Part shown: positions 1 through 8,056 of the stretch, piece after piece
Layout of the letters: the number at the start of each line of letters is the position of its first letter
Numbering within the stretch: the first letter of the stretch is position 1
Origin: an uncultured Oscillospiraceae bacterium
Lineage (GTDB): Bacteria > Bacillota > Clostridia > Oscillospirales > Oscillospiraceae
DNA length: 36,233 nucleotides
Direction: 5' to 3'
Assembly: GCA_900752285.1 (NCBI GenBank)
Contig: CAADUW010000085.1
Coordinates: 1 to 36,233, forward strand
Notes under the pieces: model-generated
Seen by the model: only the letters and a program-made list of their open reading frames with translations
What the model was told of the DNA's origin: nothing
Databases searched by the model: none
Program-made: the position numbers and the translations under genes

Positions 1-33
1 CTGACAGAAAATACCTATCAGGCTGCAAGTGTG

Positions 34-117
34 CGATTTGTACGCCAAGGGCGTACAAATCGTGCGCGCGGCAGACTGCAATCCTTTTGTCAAAAAAGGG
101 CAAAGCCCTTTTTCGAC
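34..117. repeat. two perfect hairpins in the leader before the Y-family polymerase
   Basis: Two perfect 13-bp inverted repeats lie back to back: 34-46 with 50-62 (3-nt loop), and 89-101 with 105-117 (3-nt loop). The second has an outer AGACTG/CAGTCT pairing. Neither is followed by a clean T-run in the plus direction. They may be terminators of a gene left of the window or part of a dispersed repeat. No ORF here looks genuine. Confidence 0.6.
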
Positions 118-124
118 AGTCTCG

Positions 125-155
125 AAGTACCGCTCTATCGGGCGGTACTTTTTCT
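125..155 (+). terminator. Rho-independent terminator-like hairpin
   Basis: A 9-bp stem (125-133 with 142-150) is followed by a T-rich tract at 149-155. It probably ends transcription entering from the left, just ahead of the polymerase promoter. Confidence 0.55.
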
Positions 156-160
156 TTGTC

Positions 161-189
161 TTGACGAAAGCGGTAAAAAGTGAGACAAT
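161..189 (+). promoter_or_regulatory. sigma-A promoter candidate for the Y-family polymerase
   Basis: TTGACG at 161-166 and GACAAT at 184-189 are separated by 17 nt. Transcription would start near 196, just before the ribosome binding site at 201-210. No LexA-like CGAACnnnnGTTCG box was seen beside it. Confidence 0.5.
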
Positions 190-217
190 AAACGCAGACG
201 GGAAGGGGGGCGGATGC

Positions 218-1477
218 TTGGAACGGCTGATTTTTCATGTGGACGTAAACAGCGCGTTTTTGTCCTGGGAATCCGCCCGGCGGGTGTCCCGGGGAGAGCA
301 GGACCTGCGGGATATTCCCGCCATTATCGGTGGAGACAGCCAGAAGCGCACCGGGATCGTCCTTGCCAAGTCCATTTCCGCAAAAGCTTTCGGCATTCAG
401 ACCGGGGAGCCCGTATCCGCGGCTTTGCGCAAGTGCCCGGGGCTTGCCTGTGCGGAACCGGACTTTGCCCTCTATACCCGGTGTTCCCGGGCCTTTATGG
501 ACATTTGCCGGGAATATGCTCCGGTGGTGGAAAAATACTCCATCGACGAGTGCTTTCTGGATATGAGCGGCACCGCCCGACTCTATCCGGATCCCATTGC
601 AGCCGCCTGCAAAATCAAGGATGCCATCCGGGACAGACTGGGCTTTACGGTGAACGTGGGCGTGGGAGAGAACCGGCTGCTGGCAAAAATGGCAAGCGAC
701 TTTGAAAAGCCGGATCGGGTGCACACCCTGTTTCGCCGGGAGGTCGGCAGAAAAATGTGGGTCCTGCCTGTGGGGGACCTGTTTACCGTCGGCGCATCCA
801 CTGCGGAGAAGCTTCGGAAAGCAGGCCTTCGGACTATCGGTGACCTTGCGCAGTGCGATTTGCCCCGGGTGCAGCGGATCGTGGGCGGAAAGCTGGGGCA
901 GCAGATTCATGACTTTGCCAACGGCATTGACCCCTCGCCGGTGCTGGCACAGCCGGAGGAACCCAAGGGTTACAGCGTTTCCACCACACTGGAAACGGAT
1001 GTGGTAACGGCGCAGCAGGCCCATGGGGTACTGCTGGCCCTGACGGACAGCGTTGCTGCCCGCATGCGGGAGGACGGCGCAAAGGCGGGCTGTGTGGCGG
1101 TTTCCATCCGCTCCAATGATTTCAGAACCCGCTCCCATCAGCGAAAGCTTGCAGAGCCAACGGATATTTCCACCGAGGTATATGCCGTCAGCCGGGAACT
1201 GTTCGGAGAGCTCTGGGACGGACGTACCCCTCTGCGGCTGCTGGGAATCAGCCTGACGGAGCTGACCCGGGAGGATTCGGGGCAGCTGACGCTGTTTCCG
1301 GACGCCCGGAAGGAAAAGGCCAGACGACTGGACAAGGCTTACGACGCGATCAACCGGAAGTTCGGTACCAGGACGCTGGTGCGGGGCAGCAATTTGAGCA
1401 GCGGTCTGAATGTGGGCAGAAAATACCGGGCGCAGATGGAAGAAAACCGGAAAAAGGACGGCAGTCCGGAGAAATAG
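218..1477 (+). CDS. Y-family translesion DNA polymerase (DinB/UmuC type)
   Basis: Error-prone lesion-bypass DNA polymerase of 419 aa. Seen: the palm starts HVDVNSAF, with metal ligand Asp9; the YSIDE catalytic motif is at 107-111 (Asp110, Glu111); GVGENRLLAKMAS at 148-160 begins the thumb side; a little-finger domain covers about 245-350. QLTLF at 356-360 matches the beta-clamp binding motif known for this family. Start: the reading frame is open upstream, but homology begins at TTG 218, preceded by GGAAGGGGGG at 201-210 with a 7-nt spacer; the nearby ATG at 214 is out of frame. The gene is monocistronic. Whether it is closer to Pol IV or to the UmuC-like YqjW group cannot be settled by eye. 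No SOS box is visible. Confidence 0.93.
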   Translation: MERLIFHVDVNSAFLSWESARRVSRGEQDLRDIPAIIGGDSQKRTGIVLAKSISAKAFGIQTGEPVSAALRKCPGLACAEPDFALYTRCSRAFMDICREYAPVVEKYSIDECFLDMSGTARLYPDPIAAACKIKDAIRDRLGFTVNVGVGENRLLAKMASDFEKPDRVHTLFRREVGRKMWVLPVGDLFTVGASTAEKLRKAGLRTIGDLAQCDLPRVQRIVGGKLGQQIHDFANGIDPSPVLAQPEEPKGYSVSTTLETDVVTAQQAHGVLLALTDSVAARMREDGAKAGCVAVSIRSNDFRTRSHQRKLAEPTDISTEVYAVSRELFGELWDGRTPLRLLGISLTELTREDSGQLTLFPDARKEKARRLDKAYDAINRKFGTRTLVRGSNLSSGLNVGRKYRAQMEENRKKDGSPEK

Positions 1478-1543
1478 GGCCACTCTCTCAAACGGACGGC
1501 GCCGGATACAAGAATGTATTCATTTTTCAGGAGGAAATCAGAC

Positions 1544-2632
1544 ATGAAAACCAATGTTAAAAAGGAATACAAGCTTCTGAATGTGGGCGTGCTGGGCTGT
1601 GGGATCATCTGCCAGGCGGCGCACCTGATCGGCAGCACCAAGGCAAGAAATGTGCATCTGTATGCCATCTGTGACGTGGCGGAGGATCTGCTCCACAAGA
1701 TGGCCGCCATGTATGACCCGGACGTGACCTACACGGATTTTGCCCGGATGCTGGCAGATCCCAAGGTGGACGCGGTGATCATCGGCATCGGCGACCAGTT
1801 CCACGTGCCCTGCGCCAGACAGGCAATCCTTGCGGGCAAGCATGTACTGCTGGAAAAGCCCATGGGCGTCTCTCTGGAGGAGTGCGAGGAGCTGAAAAAT
1901 CTTGCCGAGGAAAAGGGACTGGTTCTGCAAATCGGGCATATGAAGCGGTTTGACGAGGGCCTGCAGTTTGCAAAGAAGTTCAAGGAAGAAAAGATGGGGC
2001 AGGTCACCACCTATAAGGGCTGGTACTGCGACAGCATCGGACGCTATACTCTGACCGACAACGTGATGCCCGTGCTCTATTCCAGCGAAAATATGAAAAA
2101 GCCCGCCGGAAATCCCAAAGCGGTTCTGGATCACTACTATCTGCTGGGACACGGCAGCCATCTGTTCGATACCGCACTGTACTTTATGGGCCCTATTACC
2201 CGGGTCGCGGCACGGTATGTCCACACGGAAAAGCTCCACTCCTGGCTCATTGACTGTGACTTTGCCAGCGGCGCCATCGGTACGCTGGACCTGACCATTG
2301 CCATTGCCCAGAAGTGGCACGAAGGCTGCGAGATCTACGGCACCGACGGCACCGTTTTCGCAAAAACCTACAACCCCTGGGAGTTCCGTTCCTCCGAGGT
2401 GGAGTGCTTTGACAAGGCAACGGAAACCTCGGTTTCTCCCGCTGCTTTTGACGGCCAGTTCTACCGCAGAGAACTGGAGGGTTTTGCCGACACCATTCTC
2501 AAGGGCGTGCCCCAGGAGGGCGCTTCTGCCGAGGACGGCATGATGGTCATGCGTGCCCTGATTGCCACCTACCAGTCCGTCCAGCAGGGCGGCGTTTGGG
2601 TGAACCTTGCCGATGTGAAGGGAGCGCTGTAA
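1544..2632 (+). CDS. Gfo/Idh/MocA family NAD(P)-dependent oxidoreductase
   Basis: Predicted cytosolic sugar or polyol dehydrogenase of 362 aa. Seen: an N-terminal Rossmann segment with a GVLGCG turn at about residues 14-19, the family's EKP motif (HVLLEKPMGVS, about 100-110) carrying the catalytic-region Lys, and a C-terminal alpha/beta substrate domain. Start chosen at ATG 1544 because AGGAGGA at 1529-1535 sits 8 nt upstream; an in-frame ATG at 1514 lacks this. It heads an operon: the next ORF starts one base after this stop, followed by a hydrolase and ribulose-phosphate epimerase. The pairing with a TIM-barrel isomerase is typical of inositol, inosose or rare-sugar catabolism, but the substrate cannot be read from sequence. 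Confidence 0.9.
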   Translation: MKTNVKKEYKLLNVGVLGCGIICQAAHLIGSTKARNVHLYAICDVAEDLLHKMAAMYDPDVTYTDFARMLADPKVDAVIIGIGDQFHVPCARQAILAGKHVLLEKPMGVSLEECEELKNLAEEKGLVLQIGHMKRFDEGLQFAKKFKEEKMGQVTTYKGWYCDSIGRYTLTDNVMPVLYSSENMKKPAGNPKAVLDHYYLLGHGSHLFDTALYFMGPITRVAARYVHTEKLHSWLIDCDFASGAIGTLDLTIAIAQKWHEGCEIYGTDGTVFAKTYNPWEFRSSEVECFDKATETSVSPAAFDGQFYRRELEGFADTILKGVPQEGASAEDGMMVMRALIATYQSVQQGGVWVNLADVKGAL

Positions 2633-2633
2633 C

Positions 2634-3461
2634 ATGGAAATCGGAATCTTTTCCAGAACCTATGAACACATGACCCTTGACGCCATCTTTGCTCAGATGG
2701 TGCAGGCGGGGATTCACCACACCCAGTTTAACCTTTCCTCCGCGGGCATGGATACTCTGCCCGAGACCATGGACGAAGAAAAGCTTCAGAATGTGCTGGA
2801 GCTTGCCCGGAAGTATGCGATTACCATGGACGCGGTTTCCGGAACCTTCAACATGATCGACCCGGACGAGAATGCCCGGGAACGGGGCTGCCGCCAGTTC
2901 GAGACCCAGTGCCGGATCGCAAAATTCCTGCACATTCCCATTGTGACCCTGTGCACCGGCTCCAAAAATCCCCACAGCAAGTGGGCGTGGCACGATGACA
3001 ACCGGACGCAGAAGGCATGGGACGATCTGATGCGCTCCACGGAGCGGGTTCTCCGCAGTGCCGAGGACAATGGGATCATTCTGGGCGTAGAGACGGAAGC
3101 CAGCAACATTATCTGTGACCCGGAGACTGCCAGACGGTATCTGGATACCGTAGGCAGTTCCGGCATCAAGATCATTATGGATGGCGCAAACCTGTTCCAT
3201 AAGGAGCAGGTCGCCCGGATGGATCAGGTGCTGGACGATGCCTTTGCTCTGCTGGGAAAGGACATTGTACTTGCCCACGCCAAGGATCTGTCTCTGCAGG
3301 AAAACATTGCTTTTGTGGCGGCAGGCGAGGGAGAGCTGGACTTCCCCCACTACATCTCCCTGCTGAAAAAATATCACTATACGGGCGCACTGATTCTTCA
3401 CGGCCTGTCTGTAGAGCAAATCGGGAAGTCCGTGGCGTTTCTCAAGAGGGCCATGGCATGA
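2634..3461 (+). CDS. sugar phosphate isomerase/epimerase, AP-endonuclease-2 TIM barrel
   Basis: 275 aa, usual size for the xylose-isomerase-like TIM barrel family (IolE, IolI, Hyi and relatives). Seen: TIM-barrel features including VTLCTGSKN (about 103-111), LGVETEAS (about 144-151), the metal-site region IKIIMDGANL (about 175-184) and VLAHAKDL (about 213-220). Acidic and His residues in these segments are the expected divalent-metal ligands. Start ATG 2634 is one base after the dehydrogenase stop, with a purine-rich site inside the preceding gene, so the two are translationally linked. It probably isomerises or epimerises the keto product of that dehydrogenase. Exact substrate unknown. Confidence 0.88.
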   Translation: MEIGIFSRTYEHMTLDAIFAQMVQAGIHHTQFNLSSAGMDTLPETMDEEKLQNVLELARKYAITMDAVSGTFNMIDPDENARERGCRQFETQCRIAKFLHIPIVTLCTGSKNPHSKWAWHDDNRTQKAWDDLMRSTERVLRSAEDNGIILGVETEASNIICDPETARRYLDTVGSSGIKIIMDGANLFHKEQVARMDQVLDDAFALLGKDIVLAHAKDLSLQENIAFVAAGEGELDFPHYISLLKKYHYTGALILHGLSVEQIGKSVAFLKRAMA

Positions 3462-4246
3462 CCGGGACCTTTCTCAGTCATGGCGTCCGGCTGGAATACC
3501 GGACGGAGGGTGAGGGAAAGCCGCTGGTTTTCCTCCACGGCCTGGGCGGCGGGATCGGACAGATCCTGTCGGTCTACCAGCCCATTGACGGCGTGAAGCT
3601 GATTACCCTGAACCAGCAGGGGCACGGAGACAGCGGCGCGGACTGGGACAGCTTCGGCTTTGACCGGCTGGCTGAAGACGTGATCGGGCTTCTGGACCAC
3701 CTGGGAGTGGAGAGCGCCGCCTTCGCGGGAATTTCCATGGGCGCGGCAGTGTGCCTGAATACGGCGCTGCGGTTTCCGGAACGGGTGCGGAGTCTGCTCC
3801 TGATCCGAAACGCCTGGACGGATAAGCCCATGTCGGAGGATGTGCGGCAGGCTTACGGGGACCTTGCCGAGGCACTGCGGCAGAATGCGCCGGAACGGTT
3901 CCGGGAAAGCAGAGGCGGAAAAATCGTGGCGGAAACCACGCCGTATACGAAAAATGCCTTTGCCGTTCCTTTCCGGGAAGAACCCAATCTGAAGAACTGG
4001 CAGAAGTTTGCCATTCTTCCCAGGGACACCCCCATTCCGTCTCTGGAAGCTCTGAAAGCCATCTCCGTCCCCGTCAGGGTGCTGGCATGCAAAAATGATT
4101 TCTGCCACCCTTACGCCTATGGGGAGCTTCTGGCAAAGTCCATCCCGGGCGCGGAGTTTCTCCCGATCCCGGATAAGGACACGGACCCGGCAGAGCACAA
4201 GCGCCGGATCAACCGCGCCGCAGCGGAAATGATGGCGGCGCTTTGA
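3458..4246 (+). CDS. alpha/beta hydrolase
   Basis: 262-aa cytosolic alpha/beta-hydrolase. Seen: oxyanion-hole motif HGLGGG near 27-32, nucleophile elbow GISMG with Ser93, a conserved Asp in the region near 208-215 (ACKNDFCHP) and a likely catalytic His near the C-terminus (PAEHKRR). The start ATG overlaps the previous stop (ATGA), so it is translationally coupled to the isomerase. In this operon a lactonase or ester hydrolase step in sugar-acid breakdown would fit, but that is inference; the family covers esterases, lactonases and C-C hydrolases. Confidence 0.88.
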   Translation: MTGTFLSHGVRLEYRTEGEGKPLVFLHGLGGGIGQILSVYQPIDGVKLITLNQQGHGDSGADWDSFGFDRLAEDVIGLLDHLGVESAAFAGISMGAAVCLNTALRFPERVRSLLLIRNAWTDKPMSEDVRQAYGDLAEALRQNAPERFRESRGGKIVAETTPYTKNAFAVPFREEPNLKNWQKFAILPRDTPIPSLEALKAISVPVRVLACKNDFCHPYAYGELLAKSIPGAEFLPIPDKDTDPAEHKRRINRAAAEMMAAL

Positions 4247-4273
4247 GAAACAATGATTGAGGAGGAAAGTACT

Positions 4274-4924
4274 ATGGCAATCGTAGCACCGTCGATCCTG
4301 TCTGCGGATTTTGCGAATCTTGAGCGGGATATGGGGAAAATCCGGGATGCGGGGGCGCCCTGGGCCCATGTGGACATCATGGACGGGCATTTTGTGCCGA
4401 ACATTACCATCGGAATTCCCGTGGTACAGGCGCTGCGCAGAGTGTCCGACCTGACGCTGGATGTGCACCTGATGATCACTGAGCCGGGACGGTATGTGGA
4501 AAGCTTCTGCAAAGCCGGAGCGGATTACCTGACCATTCATCTGGAATCGGATACACCGGAAAAAATCGGGGAGACGCTTCGTTCCATCCGCAGCCTTGGG
4601 GCAAAGGCCGGGCTTTCCATTAAGCCCGGAACTCCGGTGGAGGCACTGGAGCCTTACCTCATGCTGTGCGATATGATCCTCATCATGACGGTGGAGCCGG
4701 GGTTCGGCGGGCAGAAATTCATGGCACCCATGATGGAGAAGCTTCGCTACCTCCGTACCAGACTGGAACAGTGCGGTCATAAGTGCCTGCTGGAGGTAGA
4801 CGGCGGCGTGGACCTGACCACGGCCCCTCTTTGTAAGGAAGCAGGCGCAACGGTCCTTGTTTCCGGTTCCGCCTTCTTCAAGGCAACGGATCAGGCCGAA
4901 TTCGTAAAGACGCTCAGCAAATAA
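4274..4924 (+). CDS. rpe: ribulose-phosphate 3-epimerase
   Basis: Interconverts ribulose 5-phosphate and xylulose 5-phosphate in the pentose phosphate pathway. 216 aa, normal for Rpe. Seen: SILSADFANL at 8-17, HVDIMDGHFVPN at 32-43 (metal ligands His32 and Asp34), His65 in DVHLMI, VEPGFGGQ at about 140-147 and the second catalytic Asp176 in EVDGGV. All family signatures are present. Start ATG 4274 has GAGGAGGA from 4258 upstream; an earlier in-frame ATG at 4253 lies before the ribosome binding site. Last gene of the operon; its position suggests that the upstream sugar pathway feeds into pentose phosphates. Confidence 0.96.
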   Translation: MAIVAPSILSADFANLERDMGKIRDAGAPWAHVDIMDGHFVPNITIGIPVVQALRRVSDLTLDVHLMITEPGRYVESFCKAGADYLTIHLESDTPEKIGETLRSIRSLGAKAGLSIKPGTPVEALEPYLMLCDMILIMTVEPGFGGQKFMAPMMEKLRYLRTRLEQCGHKCLLEVDGGVDLTTAPLCKEAGATVLVSGSAFFKATDQAEFVKTLSK

Positions 4925-4929
4925 AATTG

Positions 4930-4960
4930 CAGCCCCTGCGGTGTATCGCCACAGGGGCTG
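4930..4960 (+). terminator. terminator hairpin after rpe
   Basis: Stem CAGCCCCTG (4930-4938) with CAGGGGCTG (4952-4960), 9 bp perfect, six bases after the rpe stop. The T-run is poor (TGCTT), so termination may be weak. Confidence 0.55.
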
Positions 4961-4974
4961 TGCTTACAGGGGTG

Positions 4975-5084
4975 TAAAATTGAAATTTAGCGGCCTCCGC
5001 AGTCTTGACGTGCCGCCGTGACTGATCCCCCCAAAAAAAGGGGGGCCAAGGGGGGAGACTTCGCCCCACGAAATACCAATTTAT
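4975..5084. repeat. short MITE-like intergenic element, about 110 bp
   Basis: Ends are imperfect inverted repeats: 4975-4993 and the complement of 5066-5084, each 15-16/19 identical to ATAAATTGGAATTTGGCGG, the perfect terminal repeat of the element at 35685-36080. On the minus strand its interior (GGGGCGAAG, CCCCCTTGGC, a C-run/G-run hairpin, GTCACGGC) matches the left part of that larger element. It has no coding capacity and sits between two terminators. Confidence 0.7.
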
Positions 5085-5091
5085 GTACAGG

Positions 5092-5137
5092 AAAAACCAG
5101 CCATTGCAGGGAGAAATCCGGCGCAATGGCTGGTTTT
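5092..5137 (-). terminator. terminator of the ABC/DUF4340 operon
   Basis: Perfect 14-bp inverted repeat (5093-5106 with 5124-5137) just past the DUF4340 stop. Read on the minus strand it is followed by a run of T residues. It is AT-flanked on both sides and could also stop plus-strand read-through. Confidence 0.75.
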
Positions 5138-5139
5138 GC

Positions 5140-6636
5140 TTATAATACGAATGCCTGAACGGCCTCCACCAGCTTCATGACCGAAGCTCTGGAAACGTAG
5201 GAAACGGGCTTTCCGTCCACTACCGCAAGGCAGTTGGTTCCGTCCTGACGGTAGAAGATCATGTCCACGGTCTGCACATCCTCCCGGTTCAGGGTGAGGG
5301 CCAGATGAAGTTCTTCTTTGCCTGTGGGCGTATCCTCCGTGAAGCTGTCGGCGCTGAGGGCTGCCAGCGCGTCCGTAAAGTCTGTCAGATCGACAGAATC
5401 CGGGGCTTCGACAGTGTCCGTTTCATTGGAGACGGCGGTTTCCCCTGCGGCCTCAGAGGTTTCTTCCGTTTCGGCGGAAATGTCTTCGGCAAAGTACCAG
5501 GAAAGCGTGCCGTCCTTTTCCTTTTCGGAAACCAGCGTGTGGGTTTCGCCCTCCAGCGTGATGTCAATCCGGGCAGCGTCATCCAGACTGCCCCAGAAAA
5601 CCTCCCTGTGACGCAGATCGTTGTAAGTATCCTTCGTCAGGGTGTCATAGGCGCTGTCGCTCAGAGGATAGATGATTTGGGAATCGCCCACCCGGACGTA
5701 CTTTGTAACACTGTCCGGAGTTTCACCCTTTTCCTCCGCCTGACGGGCGGCATCCAGCTCCTGCCGGTTCTGCCCAATGTGGACGGTAAAGGTACCGGAG
5801 ACCGCTTTCTTCGTCTCGGAATCCGTATTGGTGTAATCTACCTGAATGGTCTTTTCCGGCTCGTCCAGTCCGTACTCCGCCAGCTCTTCCTCACTGACGT
5901 TGTAGGTTACATAGCCCTGCAGGTTCAGTGTGGTAATGGCATTGACAAATTTGGTTACGGCAGACTTGTCAAGGGGCAGATAGCTTCCGTCCTCCTTCCA
6001 GAAAAACACGTCGTCGTCACTATAGGAGTACCCGGAGTCCTCCATGCGGACGATTTCCCCGCTTCCGCTGCCGGAGAGCTGAATCCCGGTAACGGTCTCA
6101 AAGCCGGGAGTGGTATCGTTTTTGACCATGCTGGACAGGGCGGCGTCCAGAAAATCCATGGGGTCATCGCTGACAAGGTAGACCTTCCCGTCGCCAATGT
6201 CCACATAGCGCTGCTGATCCATCTGACTGTAATCACCCAGCTTCAGCTCCGTGATGCCGCTGTCTGCGGTAATGGTCAGGGTGCACTGGGGCTTTTCCAG
6301 TCCGTACTGTCCGTAGTCCTCCACTTCGTCAATGGCAAACACCGCACCGAAGGAGGTGAAGTGGGAGAGAATCCCGGAGATTTTTTCCTCGCTTACCGGG
6401 AAAGCCGTATCATCGTCATAAACCCAGCTGCCGTCCTCCTTGTGGAAGGACAGCCCGCTGCCGGCTTCGTATTCCCAGGACAGAGCGGTGACCGTATCCT
6501 CCGGAATGGTCACAATGGGCTCTCCGGTGGACTTGATCTGTTCCTGCTTCTTTTCGTGCCGGGAGGTCAGAAAGGTGGCGGTGCAGATCAGCACCAGTAC
6601 CAGAAGCAGAATTCCCAGCGTTTTATACCGTTTCAT
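5140..6636 (-). CDS. DUF4340 domain-containing membrane-anchored protein
   Basis: 498 aa. Seen: an N-terminal membrane anchor (about residues 7-24) followed by a long extracytoplasmic acidic region. Two repeats of the DUF4340 hallmark occur: YGLEKPQCTL and YGLDEPEKTI, each followed by beta-strand-rich sequence. Residues about 390-430 form a low-complexity Glu/Thr/Ser/Asp linker. DUF4340 proteins are commonly encoded next to GldG-type ABC auxiliary proteins, as here. Start ATG 6636 has GGAGG 7 nt upstream and overlaps the GldG-like gene by 14 nt, making it the fourth gene of the operon. The biochemical role is unknown; an extracytoplasmic subunit of the transporter complex is the likely reading. 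Confidence 0.85.
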   Translation of the reverse strand: MKRYKTLGILLLVLVLICTATFLTSRHEKKQEQIKSTGEPIVTIPEDTVTALSWEYEAGSGLSFHKEDGSWVYDDDTAFPVSEEKISGILSHFTSFGAVFAIDEVEDYGQYGLEKPQCTLTITADSGITELKLGDYSQMDQQRYVDIGDGKVYLVSDDPMDFLDAALSSMVKNDTTPGFETVTGIQLSGSGSGEIVRMEDSGYSYSDDDVFFWKEDGSYLPLDKSAVTKFVNAITTLNLQGYVTYNVSEEELAEYGLDEPEKTIQVDYTNTDSETKKAVSGTFTVHIGQNRQELDAARQAEEKGETPDSVTKYVRVGDSQIIYPLSDSAYDTLTKDTYNDLRHREVFWGSLDDAARIDITLEGETHTLVSEKEKDGTLSWYFAEDISAETEETSEAAGETAVSNETDTVEAPDSVDLTDFTDALAALSADSFTEDTPTGKEELHLALTLNREDVQTVDMIFYRQDGTNCLAVVDGKPVSYVSRASVMKLVEAVQAFVL

Positions 6637-8056
6637 GCTGCATCCTCCGTTTCTCTACCACCGCAATCACGCCCACAGCCAGATAGAGCAGGGGGAACAC
6701 GCCGATCAGAAGCACCTTGAGAACGGACGAGACGGAATCGCTGATGGTCAGATAATTGTAGTTCAGGGACTTGCTGCGGATAGCCATGGCTTCCCGCTCC
6801 CCCATCAGGGAGGACAGAGCGTTCATGGCGAGGTTCACGTTGGCACCGGAGGAATAGGCGTTGTACATATCACTGAGGAAATCGGAGGCGGAGAACCAGA
6901 CGATCTGTCCGCCGCCGTCCGTGGCGATGGAAACTGCCACGGCAAAGGGGCCGTCCGTATCCCCGGCTTCCTTATCATAGGTAGTCAGGCTGTAGCCTGC
7001 CGTTTTGCTGAAGGCGGTATCGGAGGTGGTCAGCAGCGTTGTGACACTGCTGCTGTCCGTGACCTGCAAGCCCTGGGACACGGGAAAAATGGGATGGTAC
7101 CGGGAATCCATCAGGGACTGGGTAATGTTGTCGCTCTGCATGTCCGGCATCAGTACATAGGGATAACCGAAGGCGTAATGCTCCCGGTCGCTCTCCACCA
7201 CGATGCCCTCCACCGGCTCCACGCCGTAGTCGGAAAGGAGACTGTAAAGGTTCGTCAGTTCTGCACCCTTTACGGGGCCGGCAATAACCAGCAGCTTGCC
7301 GCCCTTTTCGGTGTAGGACCGAAGCATCTCCGCTTCCTCCTGAGAAATGTCGCTCTGAGGGGCGTATATGGTCACACAGGCGGCATCCTCGGGCACGCTG
7401 TCCTCGGTCAGCAGGGAAAGACTCTGCGTCTGCACGTTTTCCTTCTCCACCGCGTCGGCAAAGGAGGCGGGCAGCTCCGTTTCACCGTGTCCCTCCAGCA
7501 CATACATCCGGGGCAGGGTTTCCGTCACCACGTAGTCGATGGCGGAGGTAATGGCGCCCTCGCCGTCAAAGGAGGTGGTGTAGGAATAGGCGTACATGTC
7601 GGAAGTCTGTACATAAATGTCGTTATAGCTGATGTACCGGCTCCGGTCCCCGGACACCACAATGACGGAGTTGTTGGGAACCGTCTCGTCGGTATACTGG
7701 GCGGCAAAGGTGGGGTAAACATCCGGGTTCTTCTTTTCCACCTGAATGTGGTCGGAAAGGGAATCGTACTTGCTCAGCAGGTTCTCAATAACCGAATCCT
7801 CCTTGTCCGCCTGCACGACCCAGTAGAGCGTTACGTCCTGTGTCAGGTTGTTGACCACCGCCTTGGTGTTGCTGGTGATGGAGTACAGCTTGCTGGCGCT
7901 GATGTCCAGCTTGGTGGCGGAAGCGGGCAATACGGATACAAATACGTTGACCGCAATCAGAATTGCCAGCACCACCGCCGTTACGGCGAGGGAATAGGTG
8001 CCGCCCCGGAGCGCCTGTTTGCCGGAGGCGGGACGCTGCCTGAAAATCCGTTTCAT
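6623..8056 (-). CDS. GldG-family ABC transporter auxiliary protein
   Basis: 477 aa. Seen: N-terminal transmembrane segment at about 22-43, an extracytoplasmic domain resembling GldG/ABC_transp_aux (LDISASKLYSIT near 50-61, then VLEGHGE, and GGKLLVIAGPVKG), and a C-terminal transmembrane segment at about 446-467 ending in basic residues. Known: GldG-type proteins accompany GldA/GldF ABC transporters; the family was named for Bacteroidetes gliding, but in Firmicutes it occurs without gliding. Start ATG 8056 overlaps the permease stop (ATGA) with GGAGG 8 nt upstream. It probably forms the external part of the complex; substrate unknown. Confidence 0.87.
   Translation of the reverse strand: MKRIFRQRPASGKQALRGGTYSLAVTAVVLAILIAVNVFVSVLPASATKLDISASKLYSITSNTKAVVNNLTQDVTLYWVVQADKEDSVIENLLSKYDSLSDHIQVEKKNPDVYPTFAAQYTDETVPNNSVIVVSGDRSRYISYNDIYVQTSDMYAYSYTTSFDGEGAITSAIDYVVTETLPRMYVLEGHGETELPASFADAVEKENVQTQSLSLLTEDSVPEDAACVTIYAPQSDISQEEAEMLRSYTEKGGKLLVIAGPVKGAELTNLYSLLSDYGVEPVEGIVVESDREHYAFGYPYVLMPDMQSDNITQSLMDSRYHPIFPVSQGLQVTDSSSVTTLLTTSDTAFSKTAGYSLTTYDKEAGDTDGPFAVAVSIATDGGGQIVWFSASDFLSDMYNAYSSGANVNLAMNALSSLMGEREAMAIRSKSLNYNYLTISDSVSSVLKVLLIGVFPLLYLAVGVIAVVEKRRMQHETV

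Noticed and set aside
29..217. upstream extension of the Y-family polymerase frame
   Set aside because: Translates hairpins and the promoter; family homology and ribosome site place the start at TTG 218.
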